In this document: in pieces, positions 19,879 through 29,072 of the stretch | Position numbering within the stretch: position 1 is the stretch's first letter | Layout of the letters: every line of letters starts with the position of its first letter | NCBI GenBank assembly: GCA_002256205.1 | Contig: NKIW01000010.1 | Span: forward strand, 1 to 64,000 | Origin: Rhizobiales bacterium PAR1 | GTDB lineage: Bacteria > Pseudomonadota > Alphaproteobacteria > Rhizobiales > Beijerinckiaceae | Length of the DNA: 64,000 bases | Direction: 5' to 3' | Notes under the pieces: generated by a model | What the model was told of the DNA's origin: nothing | Databases searched by the model: none | What the model saw: only the letters and a program-made list of their open reading frames with translations | Program-made: the position numbers and the translations under genes

Positions 19879-20729
19879 TTCTCGGTCTCCACGAGGCCCT
19901 TCACGAAGAGCTTCTGCATCACGATCACCACCAGCACCGGCGGCAGCATGGCGAGAATCGCCGTCGCCATCGCAAGCTGCCACTCAGTGAGGGCATCCTG
20001 CGTCACGATCATCTTCTTGATGCCGATGACGATGGTCTGCATGTTGTCGGTGGTCGTGATCAGCAGCGGCCAAAGATACTGGTTCCAGCCGTAGATGAAC
20101 TGGATCACGAACATTGCCGCAATCGAGGTGATCGAGAGCGGCAGCAGCGTATCGAAGAAGAACTGCATCGGCCCGGCGCCATCGATGCGCGAGGCTTCCA
20201 CCAACTCGTCCGGCACGGTCATGAAGAACTGGCGGAACAATAACGTCGCGGTGGCCGAGGCAATCAGCGGGATCGTCAGCCCTGCGTAGGTATCAAGAAG
20301 GTGCAGGTCCGCGACAATCTTGTAGGTCGGGTAGATGCGCACCTCGACGGGCAGCATCAGCGTGACAAAAATCGTCCAGAACGCCGCCATCCGGAAGGGA
20401 AAGCGGAAATAAACCACCGCGAAGGCCGAGATCAGCGAAATCGCGATTTTCCCCACCGCAATGGTCACCGCCATGATCAGCGAGTTGAGCATCATGCCGC
20501 CGACCGGCTCGCGCGTGGAGCCCGAGGTGCCAACGAACAGCAGCTTGTAATAATTCTCGAAGAAATACGGGCCGGGCCGAAGCGGCATATGGCCGTTGGC
20601 AATCGTCGCTGCATCCCATGTCGAGGCGACAAAGGCGACATAGACCGGGAAGGCCAGCACGAAGATGCCCAGCAGCAGCACCAGATGCGGCAGAAAATCG
20701 AGGAGCGAGCGTCGCTGGACCATCACCAC
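19875..20729 (-). CDS. ugpE: ABC transporter permease UgpE
   Basis: A 284-residue inner-membrane permease with six helices and the EAA loop [26 protein letters not shown] split here as [10 protein letters not shown] and [10 protein letters not shown], which docks on UgpC. Sequence around [14 protein letters not shown] is typical of UgpE. It overlaps the creatininase-family gene by seven bases upstream and ugpC by four downstream. Confidence 0.9.
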   Translation of the reverse strand: MVMVQRRSLLDFLPHLVLLLGIFVLAFPVYVAFVASTWDAATIANGHMPLRPGPYFFENYYKLLFVGTSGSTREPVGGMMLNSLIMAVTIAVGKIAISLISAFAVVYFRFPFRMAAFWTIFVTLMLPVEVRIYPTYKIVADLHLLDTYAGLTIPLIASATATLLFRQFFMTVPDELVEASRIDGAGPMQFFFDTLLPLSITSIAAMFVIQFIYGWNQYLWPLLITTTDNMQTIVIGIKKMIVTQDALTEWQLAMATAILAMLPPVLVVIVMQKLFVKGLVETEK

Positions 20730-21496
20730 ATCTCCGGGTCGCGCAGGGCATCAGCGAGCGCCACAGTGCAGGCCTCCAGAAACTTTCTGCCCTTTTCGGC
20801 GCTGGCCCTCCGGGCATCACCCAGAACGCCGGTTTCGGACATATCCCGGAACGAGCGATAACGCGCCACAACAGGCCGGAAAACCGCACGCGGATCGGTC
20901 ACTTTCATGCCGAAGGCCTCGGATAGGCGGTCGAGCTTCACGGTTTCCGGCGCAATCGCCATCATCATCGAGGTTTCAACCTCGCAGGCGTGCATCACGC
21001 TTTCCTGATCTTCCATGAACGGGCGCATGCCGGGCTGCGCGAGTTCAAAATAGGTCGTGGCATTGATCTTCAGCGCCGTCTCGCGCGCGAAATCAGGCAG
21101 GAAGGCTGCCATCGCAGCCATGTTGCCGCCGTGACCGTTGACGATCAACACCCGGCGAAACTCGTGCCGCTCAAGGCTTTTCAGGAAGGCCAGCAGCACC
21201 GCACGGTAAAGCGGAATGTCGAAGGTGAAAGTGCCGCCGAACGCCATGTGATGTTCGGCCATGCCGCACCAGAGCGTCGGTGCGACAACGACATTGACGC
21301 CTTCTACACGTTCCGCGCCGGCCTTGCACACGGCCTCGCACAGGATTGTATCCACCCCGGTCGGCAAGTGCGGCCCGTGCTGCTCCATCGAGGCAATCGG
21401 CAGGATGACAATGGCATCGCCCGCCGCACGCAGCCGCAAATCCTCGGCCGTGAGTTCTTTCCAGAGCACTGAAGACTTCCGGGACATCTGGGCCAT
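20723..21496 (-). CDS. Creatininase-family metal amidohydrolase inside the ugp operon
   Basis: A 257-residue member of the creatininase / MftE / ArfB-like family. The metal ligands are present: Glu and His in SMEQHGPHLPTGVD plus the Asp of that segment, His in VNGHGGN, and Glu in HACEVETS (the usual HAGE-x-ETS with Cys for Gly). Family members hydrolyse cyclic or N-formyl amides with two metal ions. It starts on the ugpA stop (one-base overlap) and ends seven bases inside ugpE, so it is translated as part of the transporter operon. Its substrate is unknown; the position suggests a link to the imported solute. Confidence 0.82.
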   Translation of the reverse strand: MAQMSRKSSVLWKELTAEDLRLRAAGDAIVILPIASMEQHGPHLPTGVDTILCEAVCKAGAERVEGVNVVVAPTLWCGMAEHHMAFGGTFTFDIPLYRAVLLAFLKSLERHEFRRVLIVNGHGGNMAAMAAFLPDFARETALKINATTYFELAQPGMRPFMEDQESVMHACEVETSMMMAIAPETVKLDRLSEAFGMKVTDPRAVFRPVVARYRSFRDMSETGVLGDARRASAEKGRKFLEACTVALADALRDPEMW

Positions 21497-22377
21497 CAGT
21501 ATTGCACCTTCTTCTCGACGAAGCGGAACTGGATCGCGGTCAGCCCGATCACCATCACCATGAGGATGACACTCTGCGCCGCTGACCCCCCGAGATCGCC
21601 GCCGAGCCGGCCATCATGAAAAACCTTGTAAACGAGCGTTTCGGTGGCCTTCGAGGGCCCGCCCCCGGTCGTGGCATCGATGATGCCGAAGGTGTCGAAG
21701 AAGACGTAGACGATGTTGACGACCAGCAAATAGAAGGTCGTGGGGGACAGAAGCGGGAAGGTGATGGTCCAGAAGCGCCGCATCGGCGAGGCGCCATCGA
21801 TCGCGGAGGCCTCGATCACCGATTTCGGGATCGATTGCAGCCCGGCGAGAAAAAACAGGAAATTGTAGGAAATCTGCTTCCAGGTCGCCGCCATCACCAC
21901 GAGTGCCATCGCATGATCGCCGTTGAGTAGCGGGTTCCAGTCAAAGCCGAGTGCCCGGATCGACTGGCTGACAAGCCCGAGCGAGGGCTGGAACATGAAA
22001 AGCCAGAGCACACCGGCAATCGCCGGGGCGACGGCATAGGGCCAGATCAGCAACGTCTTGTAGCCCGAGGCAAACTTGATCTGCTTGTCCGCCTGCACCG
22101 CAAGCAGCAGCGACAGCGACAGCGAGAGGAACGCCACCACGGATGAGAAAATCAGCGTGGTGACGAGGCTCCGGAAATATTCCGGCCTGGAAAACAGCGT
22201 CTGATAATTCTCGAACCAGACGAATTCGGTTGATAGCCCGAAGGCGTCCTGAATGAGAAAACTCTGCCAGACCGCCTGTACCGCCGGCCAGTAGAAGAAG
22301 ATGATCGTCACCAGAAGCTGCGGCGCGAGCAGCAGGTAGGGCAACGCCTTGCCGTCAAACGTCACGCGTTTTTCCAC
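21496..22377 (-). CDS. ugpA: ABC transporter permease UgpA
   Basis: A 293-residue inner-membrane permease with six helices, beginning [20 protein letters not shown], and an EAA loop in [24 protein letters not shown]. It pairs with UgpE for glycerol-3-phosphate uptake. The phrase [16 protein letters not shown] near the end is typical of UgpA. The gap to ugpB is 55 bases. Confidence 0.92.
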   Translation of the reverse strand: MEKRVTFDGKALPYLLLAPQLLVTIIFFYWPAVQAVWQSFLIQDAFGLSTEFVWFENYQTLFSRPEYFRSLVTTLIFSSVVAFLSLSLSLLLAVQADKQIKFASGYKTLLIWPYAVAPAIAGVLWLFMFQPSLGLVSQSIRALGFDWNPLLNGDHAMALVVMAATWKQISYNFLFFLAGLQSIPKSVIEASAIDGASPMRRFWTITFPLLSPTTFYLLVVNIVYVFFDTFGIIDATTGGGPSKATETLVYKVFHDGRLGGDLGGSAAQSVILMVMVIGLTAIQFRFVEKKVQY

Positions 22378-22432
22378 CGCACACCCCCTTGAAACATTCG
22401 GGCGGCATGAAGCCGCCCGAATTCTCTGCCGA

Positions 22433-23752
22433 TCAGCGCGTCACAGTGCGTTCGAAGGCCCGGAGGCGCTCGTTGCCGCGCTTGACCGCCGCATCCAGCG
22501 CTTCCTGCGGGGACTTCTTGCCCGCCAGCGCAGCTTCGATTTCCTCGGCCCAGTCATCGCGCATCTGCACCATGTTGCCGAGGCGCAGGCCACGCGAATT
22601 CTCCGTAGGCTCCTTGTTGGTGAGCTCAAGAAGCGGCGTTTCGAGGTAGGGGTTGGTCTTGTAGAAGCCCGAGGCCTTCACCTTCTCATATGCCGCCTTG
22701 GTGATCGGCAGGTAGCCCGAATCGGTATGGAGCTTCGCCTGCCGGTCGGTATCCGAGAGAAAGGTGAAGAACTTCGCGATGCCCTTGTATTCATCCGCCT
22801 TCTTGCCGCCCATCACCCAGAGCGAGGCACCACCGAGCGTGGAATTCTGCGGCGCGCCGGCGACCTCCGGATAGTACGGCATCGGCGCATTCGACCACTC
22901 GAACTTCGCGTTGGCCTTCACGTTGCCGTAAAAACCCGAGGAGGTGATCATGACCGGGCATTCGCCGGCGGTGAAACGTCCTTCGCCCGTGTTGGTGCGG
23001 CCGGAATAATCGAAGGTCTTGTCCTTCTGGAGTTCCACGAGGTTCGCCAGATGCTTCACATGCAAGGGGGAATTGAACTTCAGCTCGGTATCGAACCCGT
23101 CGATGCCATTCGCCTTGGTCGAGAGTGGCACGTTGTGCCAGACCGAGAACTGCTCGAGGTTAATCCAGGTGATCCAGGCGGTCGCAAAACCGCACTTGTC
23201 ATAGCCCGCAGCCTTCAGTTTCTTGGCGGAATCGAAGAGATCCGGCCAGGTCTTCGGCGGTTTCGCCGGGTCGAGACCCGCCTTCTTGAATGCGTCGTTG
23301 TTGATCCACATCACCGTGGACGAGGAATTGAACGGGAAGGAGAGCAGCTCGCCCTTCGAGGTCGAGTAATACCCCGAGACCGCCGGGAGATACGCCTTCG
23401 GGTCGAAAGCTTCGCCGGCTTCCTTCATCATCTCCTGCACCGGCTTGATTGCGCCCTTGGCAGCCATCATCGTTGCGGTGCCGACTTCGAAAACCTGCAT
23501 GATATGCGGCGCGTTACCGGCGCGAAACGCAGCAATGCCAGCATTCATCGTATCCGGATAGGAACCCTTGTAGGACACGACGACCTTGTAATCCTTCTGG
23601 CTCGCGTTGAATTCCTCCGCAAGCTTGACGACAACGTCATTGTTCGCGCCGGTCATCGCGTGCCACCACTGGATTTCCGTCTGCGCAAGGGCCGGGACAG
23701 AAGTGAGCGCAGAAAAAGCAAAAAGAGTCGCGGTGAACGAGCGACGAGTCAT
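22433..23752 (-). CDS. ugpB: Glycerol-3-phosphate-binding periplasmic protein UgpB
   Basis: A 439-residue cluster D solute-binding protein. The ATG at 23752 gives a signal peptide, [19 protein letters not shown] then PALAQ, and the mature start [15 protein letters not shown], the UgpB signature. Further UgpB-like stretches are [21 protein letters not shown] and [19 protein letters not shown] in shortened form. It delivers sn-glycerol-3-phosphate or its diesters to UgpAE. A Pho box lies 90 bases upstream, consistent with phosphate control. Confidence 0.93.
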   Translation of the reverse strand: MTRRSFTATLFAFSALTSVPALAQTEIQWWHAMTGANNDVVVKLAEEFNASQKDYKVVVSYKGSYPDTMNAGIAAFRAGNAPHIMQVFEVGTATMMAAKGAIKPVQEMMKEAGEAFDPKAYLPAVSGYYSTSKGELLSFPFNSSSTVMWINNDAFKKAGLDPAKPPKTWPDLFDSAKKLKAAGYDKCGFATAWITWINLEQFSVWHNVPLSTKANGIDGFDTELKFNSPLHVKHLANLVELQKDKTFDYSGRTNTGEGRFTAGECPVMITSSGFYGNVKANAKFEWSNAPMPYYPEVAGAPQNSTLGGASLWVMGGKKADEYKGIAKFFTFLSDTDRQAKLHTDSGYLPITKAAYEKVKASGFYKTNPYLETPLLELTNKEPTENSRGLRLGNMVQMRDDWAEEIEAALAGKKSPQEALDAAVKRGNERLRAFERTVTR

Positions 23753-23841
23753 CGTGAAATCCTCCCTGACGTCAGCTGGCAAAGGCCAGCGACAAGACGG
23801 GCCCTTATGAACGGGCCTCATCGATAGTTCATGAAAGAACA

Positions 23842-23859
23842 ATGACACCGAGATGACAA
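23842..23859 (-). promoter_or_regulatory. Pho box upstream of ugpB
   Basis: On the minus strand two 7-base repeats, TTGTCAT and GTGTCAT, are separated by CTCG, matching the PhoB consensus CTGTCAT-N4-CTGTCAT with one mismatch per repeat. The site ends 90 bases before the ugpB ATG. It predicts induction under phosphate starvation and supports glycerol-3-phosphate as substrate. Confidence 0.7.
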
Positions 23860-23897
23860 GAGCCGTCTTGGGCAAGCGGCGTCATGTGGCGTCGATC

Positions 23898-24473
23898 TCA
23901 GGTCAGGAGCGCGGCGAGCCATTCGGGGTGGATATCCCAGCCCAGGAACCCGGCAAGACCGAAAGCAATGCCCGTCGCACCGGAAAACCACGCCAGAAGG
24001 AGCAAGGGAAAGCTCTCGACCAGCACCGCGACCGCCGCCACCGCAATGGCAATCGAGACAAAGGCCTCGGACATATCGAACTGGTCATCGACCTTGCCGA
24101 GAGTATCAATCGCGGGGCGATAGGATTTGGCCTTCGCGAGTTGCTCGGCTGCCTGCTTGGTCTGCTTGTCGACAATGCCCTGCTGAAGGGCCATTTCCTT
24201 GGCAACAGCCTCGGCGACCGGCCCGGCAGGGGCCTCGGCCGCTTTCACGCGGAGCCCGACCAGCGTCGCTTCGGCAAGCCCGAGCTTGAGCTTGGTGCCC
24301 TGATATTCGCCCCAACTATCGACCTCGTCGGCTTTCTGCATCTGCATGTTCTGGACGATATTGCCGTCCTTGATGTTGCAGACCGCCATGAACACCGACA
24401 GCACCACCACTGTGGCAGCCACAAGGTTATTGAGCGTCTTGTTGCCGCTTTCCGTCTTGGTTTCGACTTCCAT
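23898..24473 (-). CDS. DUF4337 membrane protein
   Basis: A 191-residue protein with one helix near the N-terminus (NNLVAATVVVLSVFMAVC), a charged coiled-coil middle, and two hydrophobic helices at the C-terminus (about 138-180). The layout and the Q-x-W-x-x-Y-like SWGEYQGTKLK motif after the first helix match DUF4337. The ATG at 24473 gives a clean start, MEVETKTESGNK. A second member of the same family begins at 63534. Function is unknown. Confidence 0.75.
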   Translation of the reverse strand: MEVETKTESGNKTLNNLVAATVVVLSVFMAVCNIKDGNIVQNMQMQKADEVDSWGEYQGTKLKLGLAEATLVGLRVKAAEAPAGPVAEAVAKEMALQQGIVDKQTKQAAEQLAKAKSYRPAIDTLGKVDDQFDMSEAFVSIAIAVAAVAVLVESFPLLLLAWFSGATGIAFGLAGFLGWDIHPEWLAALLT

Positions 24474-24534
24474 GGGGTGCCTCCGACTCGCCTGAATGCC
24501 GAGGCATCTCACTGGAGAGCGCAGGACGTGTAAA

Positions 24535-24547
24535 GCGCCGGAGGCGC
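24535..24547 (-). terminator. Short hairpin downstream of tRNA-Arg
   Basis: GCGCC and GGCGC flank GGA; on the minus strand the stem is followed by TTTACA. It lies 63 bases beyond the tRNA 3' end and 62 bases before the DUF4337 start. It could end the tRNA transcript, but the stem is short. Confidence 0.3.
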
Positions 24548-24609
24548 ATCGCCGCAAAAACGGCCACGATTCCAGGGGATTTCAGCCGGCTGTCACAGGT
24601 GGGCAGAGA

Positions 24610-24686
24610 TGGTGATCCCGACTGGATTCGAACCAGTGGCCTACAGTTTAGGAAACTGCCGCTCTATCCTGCTGAGCTACGGGACC
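24610..24686 (-). tRNA. tRNA-Arg (anticodon CCT)
   Basis: The reverse strand folds as a 77-base tRNA: acceptor GGTCCCG with CGGGATC, D arm AGCTCAGCAGGATAGAGC, anticodon stem GCAGT/ACTGT around loop TTCCTAA (anticodon CCT, reads AGG), and T arm CTGGTTCGAATCCAG. The discriminator is A and CCA is encoded. No integrase or repeated 3' end is seen beside it. Confidence 0.95.
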
Positions 24687-24728
24687 ATATGCTTCCGATA
24701 CCAGAAGTTTTATCGCGAGTGCACCCTC

Positions 24729-25529
24729 TTGGCACGACAAGTTTTATTTTTTGCAATAGCGATCGGGACGATGCTGGCCGCCGGATTGGCGCAGGCCGCA
24801 CCGCTCGCGCTTCCATGCGAGCCGGAGGGGGCCTTGCGCACCGAAATTGCCGGACACGACGAGGATGGCATTTTCACCATCACGGAAGGGTATCGCATCC
24901 GTCTCGCCAATATCATCTGGCCGGATCATCTCGAGCCGGGCCAGCGCCAGCTTCTTGCGAACCAGCTCAATGGCGCGATGAAGGATCAGGAGATCCGTTG
25001 GAAGCCTGCCGCAGGACCGGACCGTTGGGGCGTGACGCCCGCCCATCTCTTCCTCAAGGAAAAGGACGGCACCCTTCAGCCCTTCTGGCTTCAGGGCGGG
25101 CTTGTGGAGGCGGGCATCCTGCCGGGCTGGCCGGATCAGGCGAATTCGCCCTGCTGGACGCGCCTCAGGGAACATGAAGCGGTCGCGATCAAGGCCCGCA
25201 AGGGCTATTGGGCACCGCGCGCACAGGCGGCGCGTCACCGCACGCTTGAGGCCAGCCGCGAAGCCCACGCCGGGCGGAAGATCGCGGCGCTATGGCGCGT
25301 GCGCAGTGTCCGGCCGTGGCGTTCGATGCATTTCGTCAACTTCGTGCCATCTTTTCGTGGTGGACCGTCGATCGGGCTCACGCGAAAACAGATGACCTTG
25401 TTAAGCGAAGCTCAAAAAAACCCCGCCCAGTGGCAAGGGAAATGGATTGTCGCCCGTTTCCTTGTCGGCACGGCAGGCTTATCTAGACTGAGGGTCGAGA
25501 GCATCGACCATATCGGACCAGTGGATTAA
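24729..25529 (+). CDS. Secreted protein with a degenerate SNase-like domain
   Basis: From a TTG at 24729 the protein has a signal peptide (LARQVLFFAIAIGTMLAAGL then AQA) and about 240 mature residues. The segment DGIFTITEGYRIRLANIIWPD resembles the first half of staphylococcal nuclease domains (DGD-x-iRL-x-I-x-PD), and DRWG resembles DRYGR. The GDT loop, the catalytic Glu and the second catalytic Arg appear to be lost, so nuclease activity is doubtful. The open frame extends upstream across the antisense of the tRNA, but that part is surely not coding. The start codon is uncertain. Confidence 0.6.
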   Translation: MARQVLFFAIAIGTMLAAGLAQAAPLALPCEPEGALRTEIAGHDEDGIFTITEGYRIRLANIIWPDHLEPGQRQLLANQLNGAMKDQEIRWKPAAGPDRWGVTPAHLFLKEKDGTLQPFWLQGGLVEAGILPGWPDQANSPCWTRLREHEAVAIKARKGYWAPRAQAARHRTLEASREAHAGRKIAALWRVRSVRPWRSMHFVNFVPSFRGGPSIGLTRKQMTLLSEAQKNPAQWQGKWIVARFLVGTAGLSRLRVESIDHIGPVD

Positions 25530-25571
25530 CGAGGCGTCTCAGCGAGCTTTCGCAACGCCCGGAATAGTTTG

Positions 25572-27095
25572 ATGCGCGAGACTTTCAGGGCCACGCCCCA
25601 TCGACATGCGAAGAACGCGCCCGCCCTCTGGCGGCGTGGCGCTTGGCGCTGGCTCGCGGTGAGCCTGCCGGCCTTGATGCTGGCCGGCTGCTTCAATGAT
25701 CCACTGAGCATTCCGCCGGTTGAGCCCAACCGTGTCCATCTGCCGGGCACCGGCCCTGTTCTGGAACCCGGCTCGCAACTCGAACGTGAGCACAAGCGCC
25801 TCGTGGGCAGCTTTGGCGGGGAGTACCGCTCGCCGAAAATTCAGGCCCAACTCAACGCGATCAGCGAGCGCCTGCGCCTTGTCTCAGATCGGCCGAACGA
25901 AAATTTCAAGGTCATCATTCTCAATTCGCCCTCGGTAAACGCCTTTGCGCTGCCGAATGGTTACGTCTACCTCACGCGCGGCTTGCTCGCGCTGGCGAAT
26001 GATACCGCCGAAATCGCCTCGGTGATCGCGCATGAAATCGCCCATGTCACCGGGCGGCACGCCATGGCCCGCGCCGAGCTCGAAAGTCGCTCGGTACTGG
26101 TCAGTCGCGTGATGACGGAAGTGCTGGAAAACCCCGGCGCGAGCCAGTTCATGCGCGATCAATCGCGAGTGACGCTGGCAAGCTTCTCACGCCAGCAGGA
26201 GATCGACGCCGATGAAGTTGGCGTGCGGTCCATTGCCAAGGCCGGGTTCGAGGCCCATGGCGCGACACGCTTCCTCACCGCCCTCGACCGGTCAAGCCGG
26301 ATGCGCGAGGAAATCAGCGCCACAGGGCGCAACGAAAAGAACGATATTCTCGCGACCCATCCCGCAACGCCGGAACGCATTGCCAATGCCATTGCCATCG
26401 CCCGGCAATATGGCGCGCCGGGCATCGGCGAAGCCGATCGCGGCAAGTGGTTGCAAGCCGTCGACGGCCTGACCTTCGGCGAAGACCCGACGCAGGGCCT
26501 CGTCCGGGGCCGTACCTTTCTCCATCCGCGCCTCAAGTTCACGCTGGAAGCACCGGAAGGCTTTGTGCTGGAAAATACCCCCCAAGCGGTTCTCGGTGTC
26601 ACCTCGGGCGCGAAAGAAGCGCTGCGGCTTGATTCGAATCGCGTCGAGACAACCAAATCTCTGACCGCGCTGCTGACAGACACCCCGATCGAAGGGCTCA
26701 AGGTCGGCGAAATCCGGGAATTGACGATCAACCAGCTTGCCGCAGCAACCGGTATTGCACGCGGGCCGGACTGGACTTTCCGCGTTGTTCTGCTGCGCTC
26801 GGGAGATTACGTCTACCGGTTGATTTTCGCCGCGCAAAACATGACAGCGGCGCAAGACACGCATTTTCTCGAAGCGTCACAGAGCTTTCGCCGCCTCACG
26901 GACGATGAAGCCAAGGCGATCCAGCCGCAGCGTATCCGGCTGATCACGGCGCAAACCGGGGAGCGCGCCGAGGATATCGTGGCGATCCATATGGCAGGCC
27001 AGCCACAGGCGCTGGAACGCTTCTACGTCATCAACGGCCTTGGCCCGGGCGATATCTTGCAGCCCGGGACGAGCTACAAGGTCATCGGCGGGTAG
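25572..27095 (+). CDS. M48-family metalloprotease lipoprotein (BepA-like)
   Basis: A 507-residue protein with a signal peptide and lipobox LMLAGC (Cys40), followed by an M48 domain with the zinc motif HEIAH at 154-158 and the third ligand Glu in QQEIDADEVG. The C-terminal half (about 290-507) has a stress-adapted region with GRTFLHPRLKFTLEAPEGF and a LysM-like end (VINGLGPGDILQPGTSYKV). BepA-type proteases control outer-membrane protein quality. It ends 3 bases from the convergent rpoH stop. Confidence 0.87.
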   Translation: MRETFRATPHRHAKNAPALWRRGAWRWLAVSLPALMLAGCFNDPLSIPPVEPNRVHLPGTGPVLEPGSQLEREHKRLVGSFGGEYRSPKIQAQLNAISERLRLVSDRPNENFKVIILNSPSVNAFALPNGYVYLTRGLLALANDTAEIASVIAHEIAHVTGRHAMARAELESRSVLVSRVMTEVLENPGASQFMRDQSRVTLASFSRQQEIDADEVGVRSIAKAGFEAHGATRFLTALDRSSRMREEISATGRNEKNDILATHPATPERIANAIAIARQYGAPGIGEADRGKWLQAVDGLTFGEDPTQGLVRGRTFLHPRLKFTLEAPEGFVLENTPQAVLGVTSGAKEALRLDSNRVETTKSLTALLTDTPIEGLKVGEIRELTINQLAAATGIARGPDWTFRVVLLRSGDYVYRLIFAAQNMTAAQDTHFLEASQSFRRLTDDEAKAIQPQRIRLITAQTGERAEDIVAIHMAGQPQALERFYVINGLGPGDILQPGTSYKVIGG

Positions 27096-27098
27096 GCC

Positions 27099-27974
27099 TC
27101 AGGCTGTCACCGTGGCAAAGTCCGGATTGCGTTCAAGAAGCGCTTTCTTGAGCTTTTCGAGCGCGCGATTCTCGATCTGACGCACCCGCTCCTTGGAAAT
27201 GCCGAGCTTCGTGCCCAAGGCTTCCAGCGTCTCACCATCATCGGAGAGGCGCCGCTCGCGCAAGATGCGCAATTCGCGCTCAGAGAGAACCGTGAGCGCG
27301 CTTTGCAGCCATTCATAGCGGCGCTCGCCATCAATGTGGTTGCTGACAACCTCATCCGGCAAGGGCGAAGGATCGGCAAAGAAATCGCCCCGGCTGGCAC
27401 CGCTTCCCTCTTCATCACCAACCGGCGCGCTCATCGACATATCCGGCCCGGAAAGCCGCGCTTCCATTGCCACGACATCTGTCCGGTTCACACCAAGCGT
27501 TGTGGCGATTTCGGCCTGAACATCGAGGCTTTCCTCGCCGCCATTCTCGACGCGCTGGGCAATGCGCATCCGGAGGCGCCGCAGATTGAAGAAGAGCGCT
27601 TTTTGCGCCGAACTCGTCCCGCCGCGCACGATGGACCAGTTCCTGAGCACGAAATCCTGAATCGCCGCCCGGATCCACCAGGTCGCATAGGTGGAAAAAC
27701 GCACTTCCCGCTCCGGATCGAACCGCGCGGCCGCTTCGAGCAAACCGACGTGTCCTTCTTGCACGAGATCCTGCGCCGCCAGCCCGTAATTGCGGAAGCG
27801 CGCAGCAATCGCGATCACCAGCCGCATGTGAGCACGGGTCAGACGGTCGAGTGCAATTTGGTCAGAAGTGTCGCGCCAACGCACGGCCAGAGCGTGCTCC
27901 TCCTCACGGGTGAGGAACGGTGCGTCCATAGCGGCACGCACAAAAGACCGGCTAATTCCCGAGATCTGGGCCAT
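27099..27974 (-). CDS. rpoH: RNA polymerase sigma-32 type factor (RpoH)
   Basis: A 291-residue sigma-70 family protein of the heat-shock group. Region 2 has DLVQEGHVGLLEAAARFDP and FSTYATWWIRAAIQDFVL, and the RpoH box is visible as QKALFFNLRRL. Region 4 has the helix-turn-helix ETLEALGTKLGISKERVRQI. Alphaproteobacteria often carry two rpoH genes with different stress roles; the divergent N-terminus suggests the RpoH2 type, but this is inference. The gene is monocistronic and tail-to-tail with the M48 protease. Confidence 0.88.
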   Translation of the reverse strand: MAQISGISRSFVRAAMDAPFLTREEEHALAVRWRDTSDQIALDRLTRAHMRLVIAIAARFRNYGLAAQDLVQEGHVGLLEAAARFDPEREVRFSTYATWWIRAAIQDFVLRNWSIVRGGTSSAQKALFFNLRRLRMRIAQRVENGGEESLDVQAEIATTLGVNRTDVVAMEARLSGPDMSMSAPVGDEEGSGASRGDFFADPSPLPDEVVSNHIDGERRYEWLQSALTVLSERELRILRERRLSDDGETLEALGTKLGISKERVRQIENRALEKLKKALLERNPDFATVTA

Positions 27975-28068
27975 GCACGTCTCCCCGATTATTGCTGTAT
28001 CAGCATACGTGATGAGGGAAGATCTGGATGACAGCCGACGATATCTTTTTTGCGGCAGGTTACCTCTC

Positions 28069-28095
28069 GCGGGCCTTCAAAAAGAAAAGGCCCGC
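28069..28095 (-). terminator. Hairpin terminator downstream of carD
   Basis: GCGGGCCTT (28069-28077) and AAGGCCCGC (28087-28095) form a perfect 9 bp stem with an A-rich 9-base loop (T-rich on the minus strand), 43 bases after the carD stop. The flanking tract is not a clean U run, so termination strength is uncertain. Confidence 0.5.
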
Positions 28096-28137
28096 GACGA
28101 TCCGCCGCAGGCCTGATGTCCGGCAAAAAGAAACCGA

Positions 28138-28725
28138 TCAGGCGGCTTCTTCGCTCGTCTCGTCGCTATCCACATCCGCCTCGGCCGCCTCTTCGGCAGC
28201 ACGCGCGCGACGCGGGCCCTTCGAAAGATTGGTCTCGATGCGCTTCATCGCCTCGGTCTCGGTCGTGCCGTCAACGGCGGCGACTTCATCCACGAGGCGG
28301 GCGAGCGCGGTTTCGAACAGCTGACGTTCCGAATAGGACTGTTCCGGCTGGGCTTCCGAGCGATAGAGATCGCGGACGACTTCCGCCACGGCGATGATAT
28401 CGCCCGAGTTGATCTTCGCTTCGTATTCCTGCGCGCGGCGGCTCCACATCGTGCGCTTCACGCGGGCACGACCGGTCAGCACATCGAGCGCTTTCGAAAT
28501 CCCGGCGGCATCCGACAGCTTGCGCATGCCCACGCTCGCGACCTTCGCGACCGGGACGCGGAGCGTCATTTTTTCCTTGGCGAAACTGACAACAAAAAGC
28601 TCAAGTTTGAAACCTGCAATCTCCTGTTCCTCGACTGCCGTCACCTGTCCGACGCCATGGGCCGGATAGACGATGTACTCGCCCGGCTTGAACCCATCGC
28701 GCTGCGCCGTTTTCTTTGTGGTCAT
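28138..28725 (-). CDS. carD: CarD-family transcription regulator
   Basis: A 195-residue protein with an N-terminal RNA-polymerase-interacting Tudor-like domain (GFKPGEYIVYPAHGVGQV) and a C-terminal helical DNA-binding domain with MWSRRAQEYEAKINSGD and VVRDLY. CarD binds the RNA polymerase beta subunit and stabilises open promoters, notably for rRNA and stress genes. An acidic tail (VDSDETSEEAA) ends the protein. The ATG at 28725 (MTTKKTAQRDGF) is the likely start. Confidence 0.92.
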   Translation of the reverse strand: MTTKKTAQRDGFKPGEYIVYPAHGVGQVTAVEEQEIAGFKLELFVVSFAKEKMTLRVPVAKVASVGMRKLSDAAGISKALDVLTGRARVKRTMWSRRAQEYEAKINSGDIIAVAEVVRDLYRSEAQPEQSYSERQLFETALARLVDEVAAVDGTTETEAMKRIETNLSKGPRRARAAEEAAEADVDSDETSEEAA

Positions 28726-29072
28726 CGTGTCCCTCACTTTTCGCCTGAACCTCCTGCCGAAGGCACAGACGAAACTGTGGCGGCAATACGCCGCGACTTC
28801 ATTCGGTCCGGGGACCCCGATAGACGGGAATGCCGGACCCTCACCAGCGATATGGGCAGAAAATTCCGTCCGTCTTGGGCCAAAAACTACCTTCGGCCCG
28901 CGCGCGGCTCGCGTGCAGGCCGTTAAAAAAGCAGTTCAATGGGAAGCAAGGCGCAAGGGAAGCAGCCACCTGTCTCTACTGTCGAGAAGAGGCATACCAC
29001 GATTTGAGCGAAAAATCAAAAGCTCAGGCGGGCGGAACACAAGACCCCGCCCGAAAGGTTAACAGCCGTCAA
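28726..29072. other. Intergenic region between carD and fdxA
   Basis: These 347 bases hold the upstream region of carD and the downstream region of fdxA. The only clear structure is the fdxA hairpin at 29029-29053. I see no convincing ORF: the overlapping open frames here lack ribosome binding sites and recognisable protein features. Confidence 0.5.
29029..29053 (-). terminator. Terminator of fdxA
   Basis: CGGGCGG (29029-29035) and CCGCCCG (29047-29053) form a 7 bp stem with an 11-base loop, 19 bases after the fdxA stop. On the minus strand it is followed by CCTGAGCTTTTGATTTTT, T-rich though not immediately. Confidence 0.5.

Noticed and set aside
24609-24728. Upstream extension of the SNase-like frame through the tRNA antisense
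   Set aside because: The tRNA is complete on the other strand and the signal peptide begins after it.
24535-24730. Integration site or prophage remnant at tRNA-Arg
   Set aside because: No integrase, no direct repeat of the tRNA 3' end and no change in gene style on either side.
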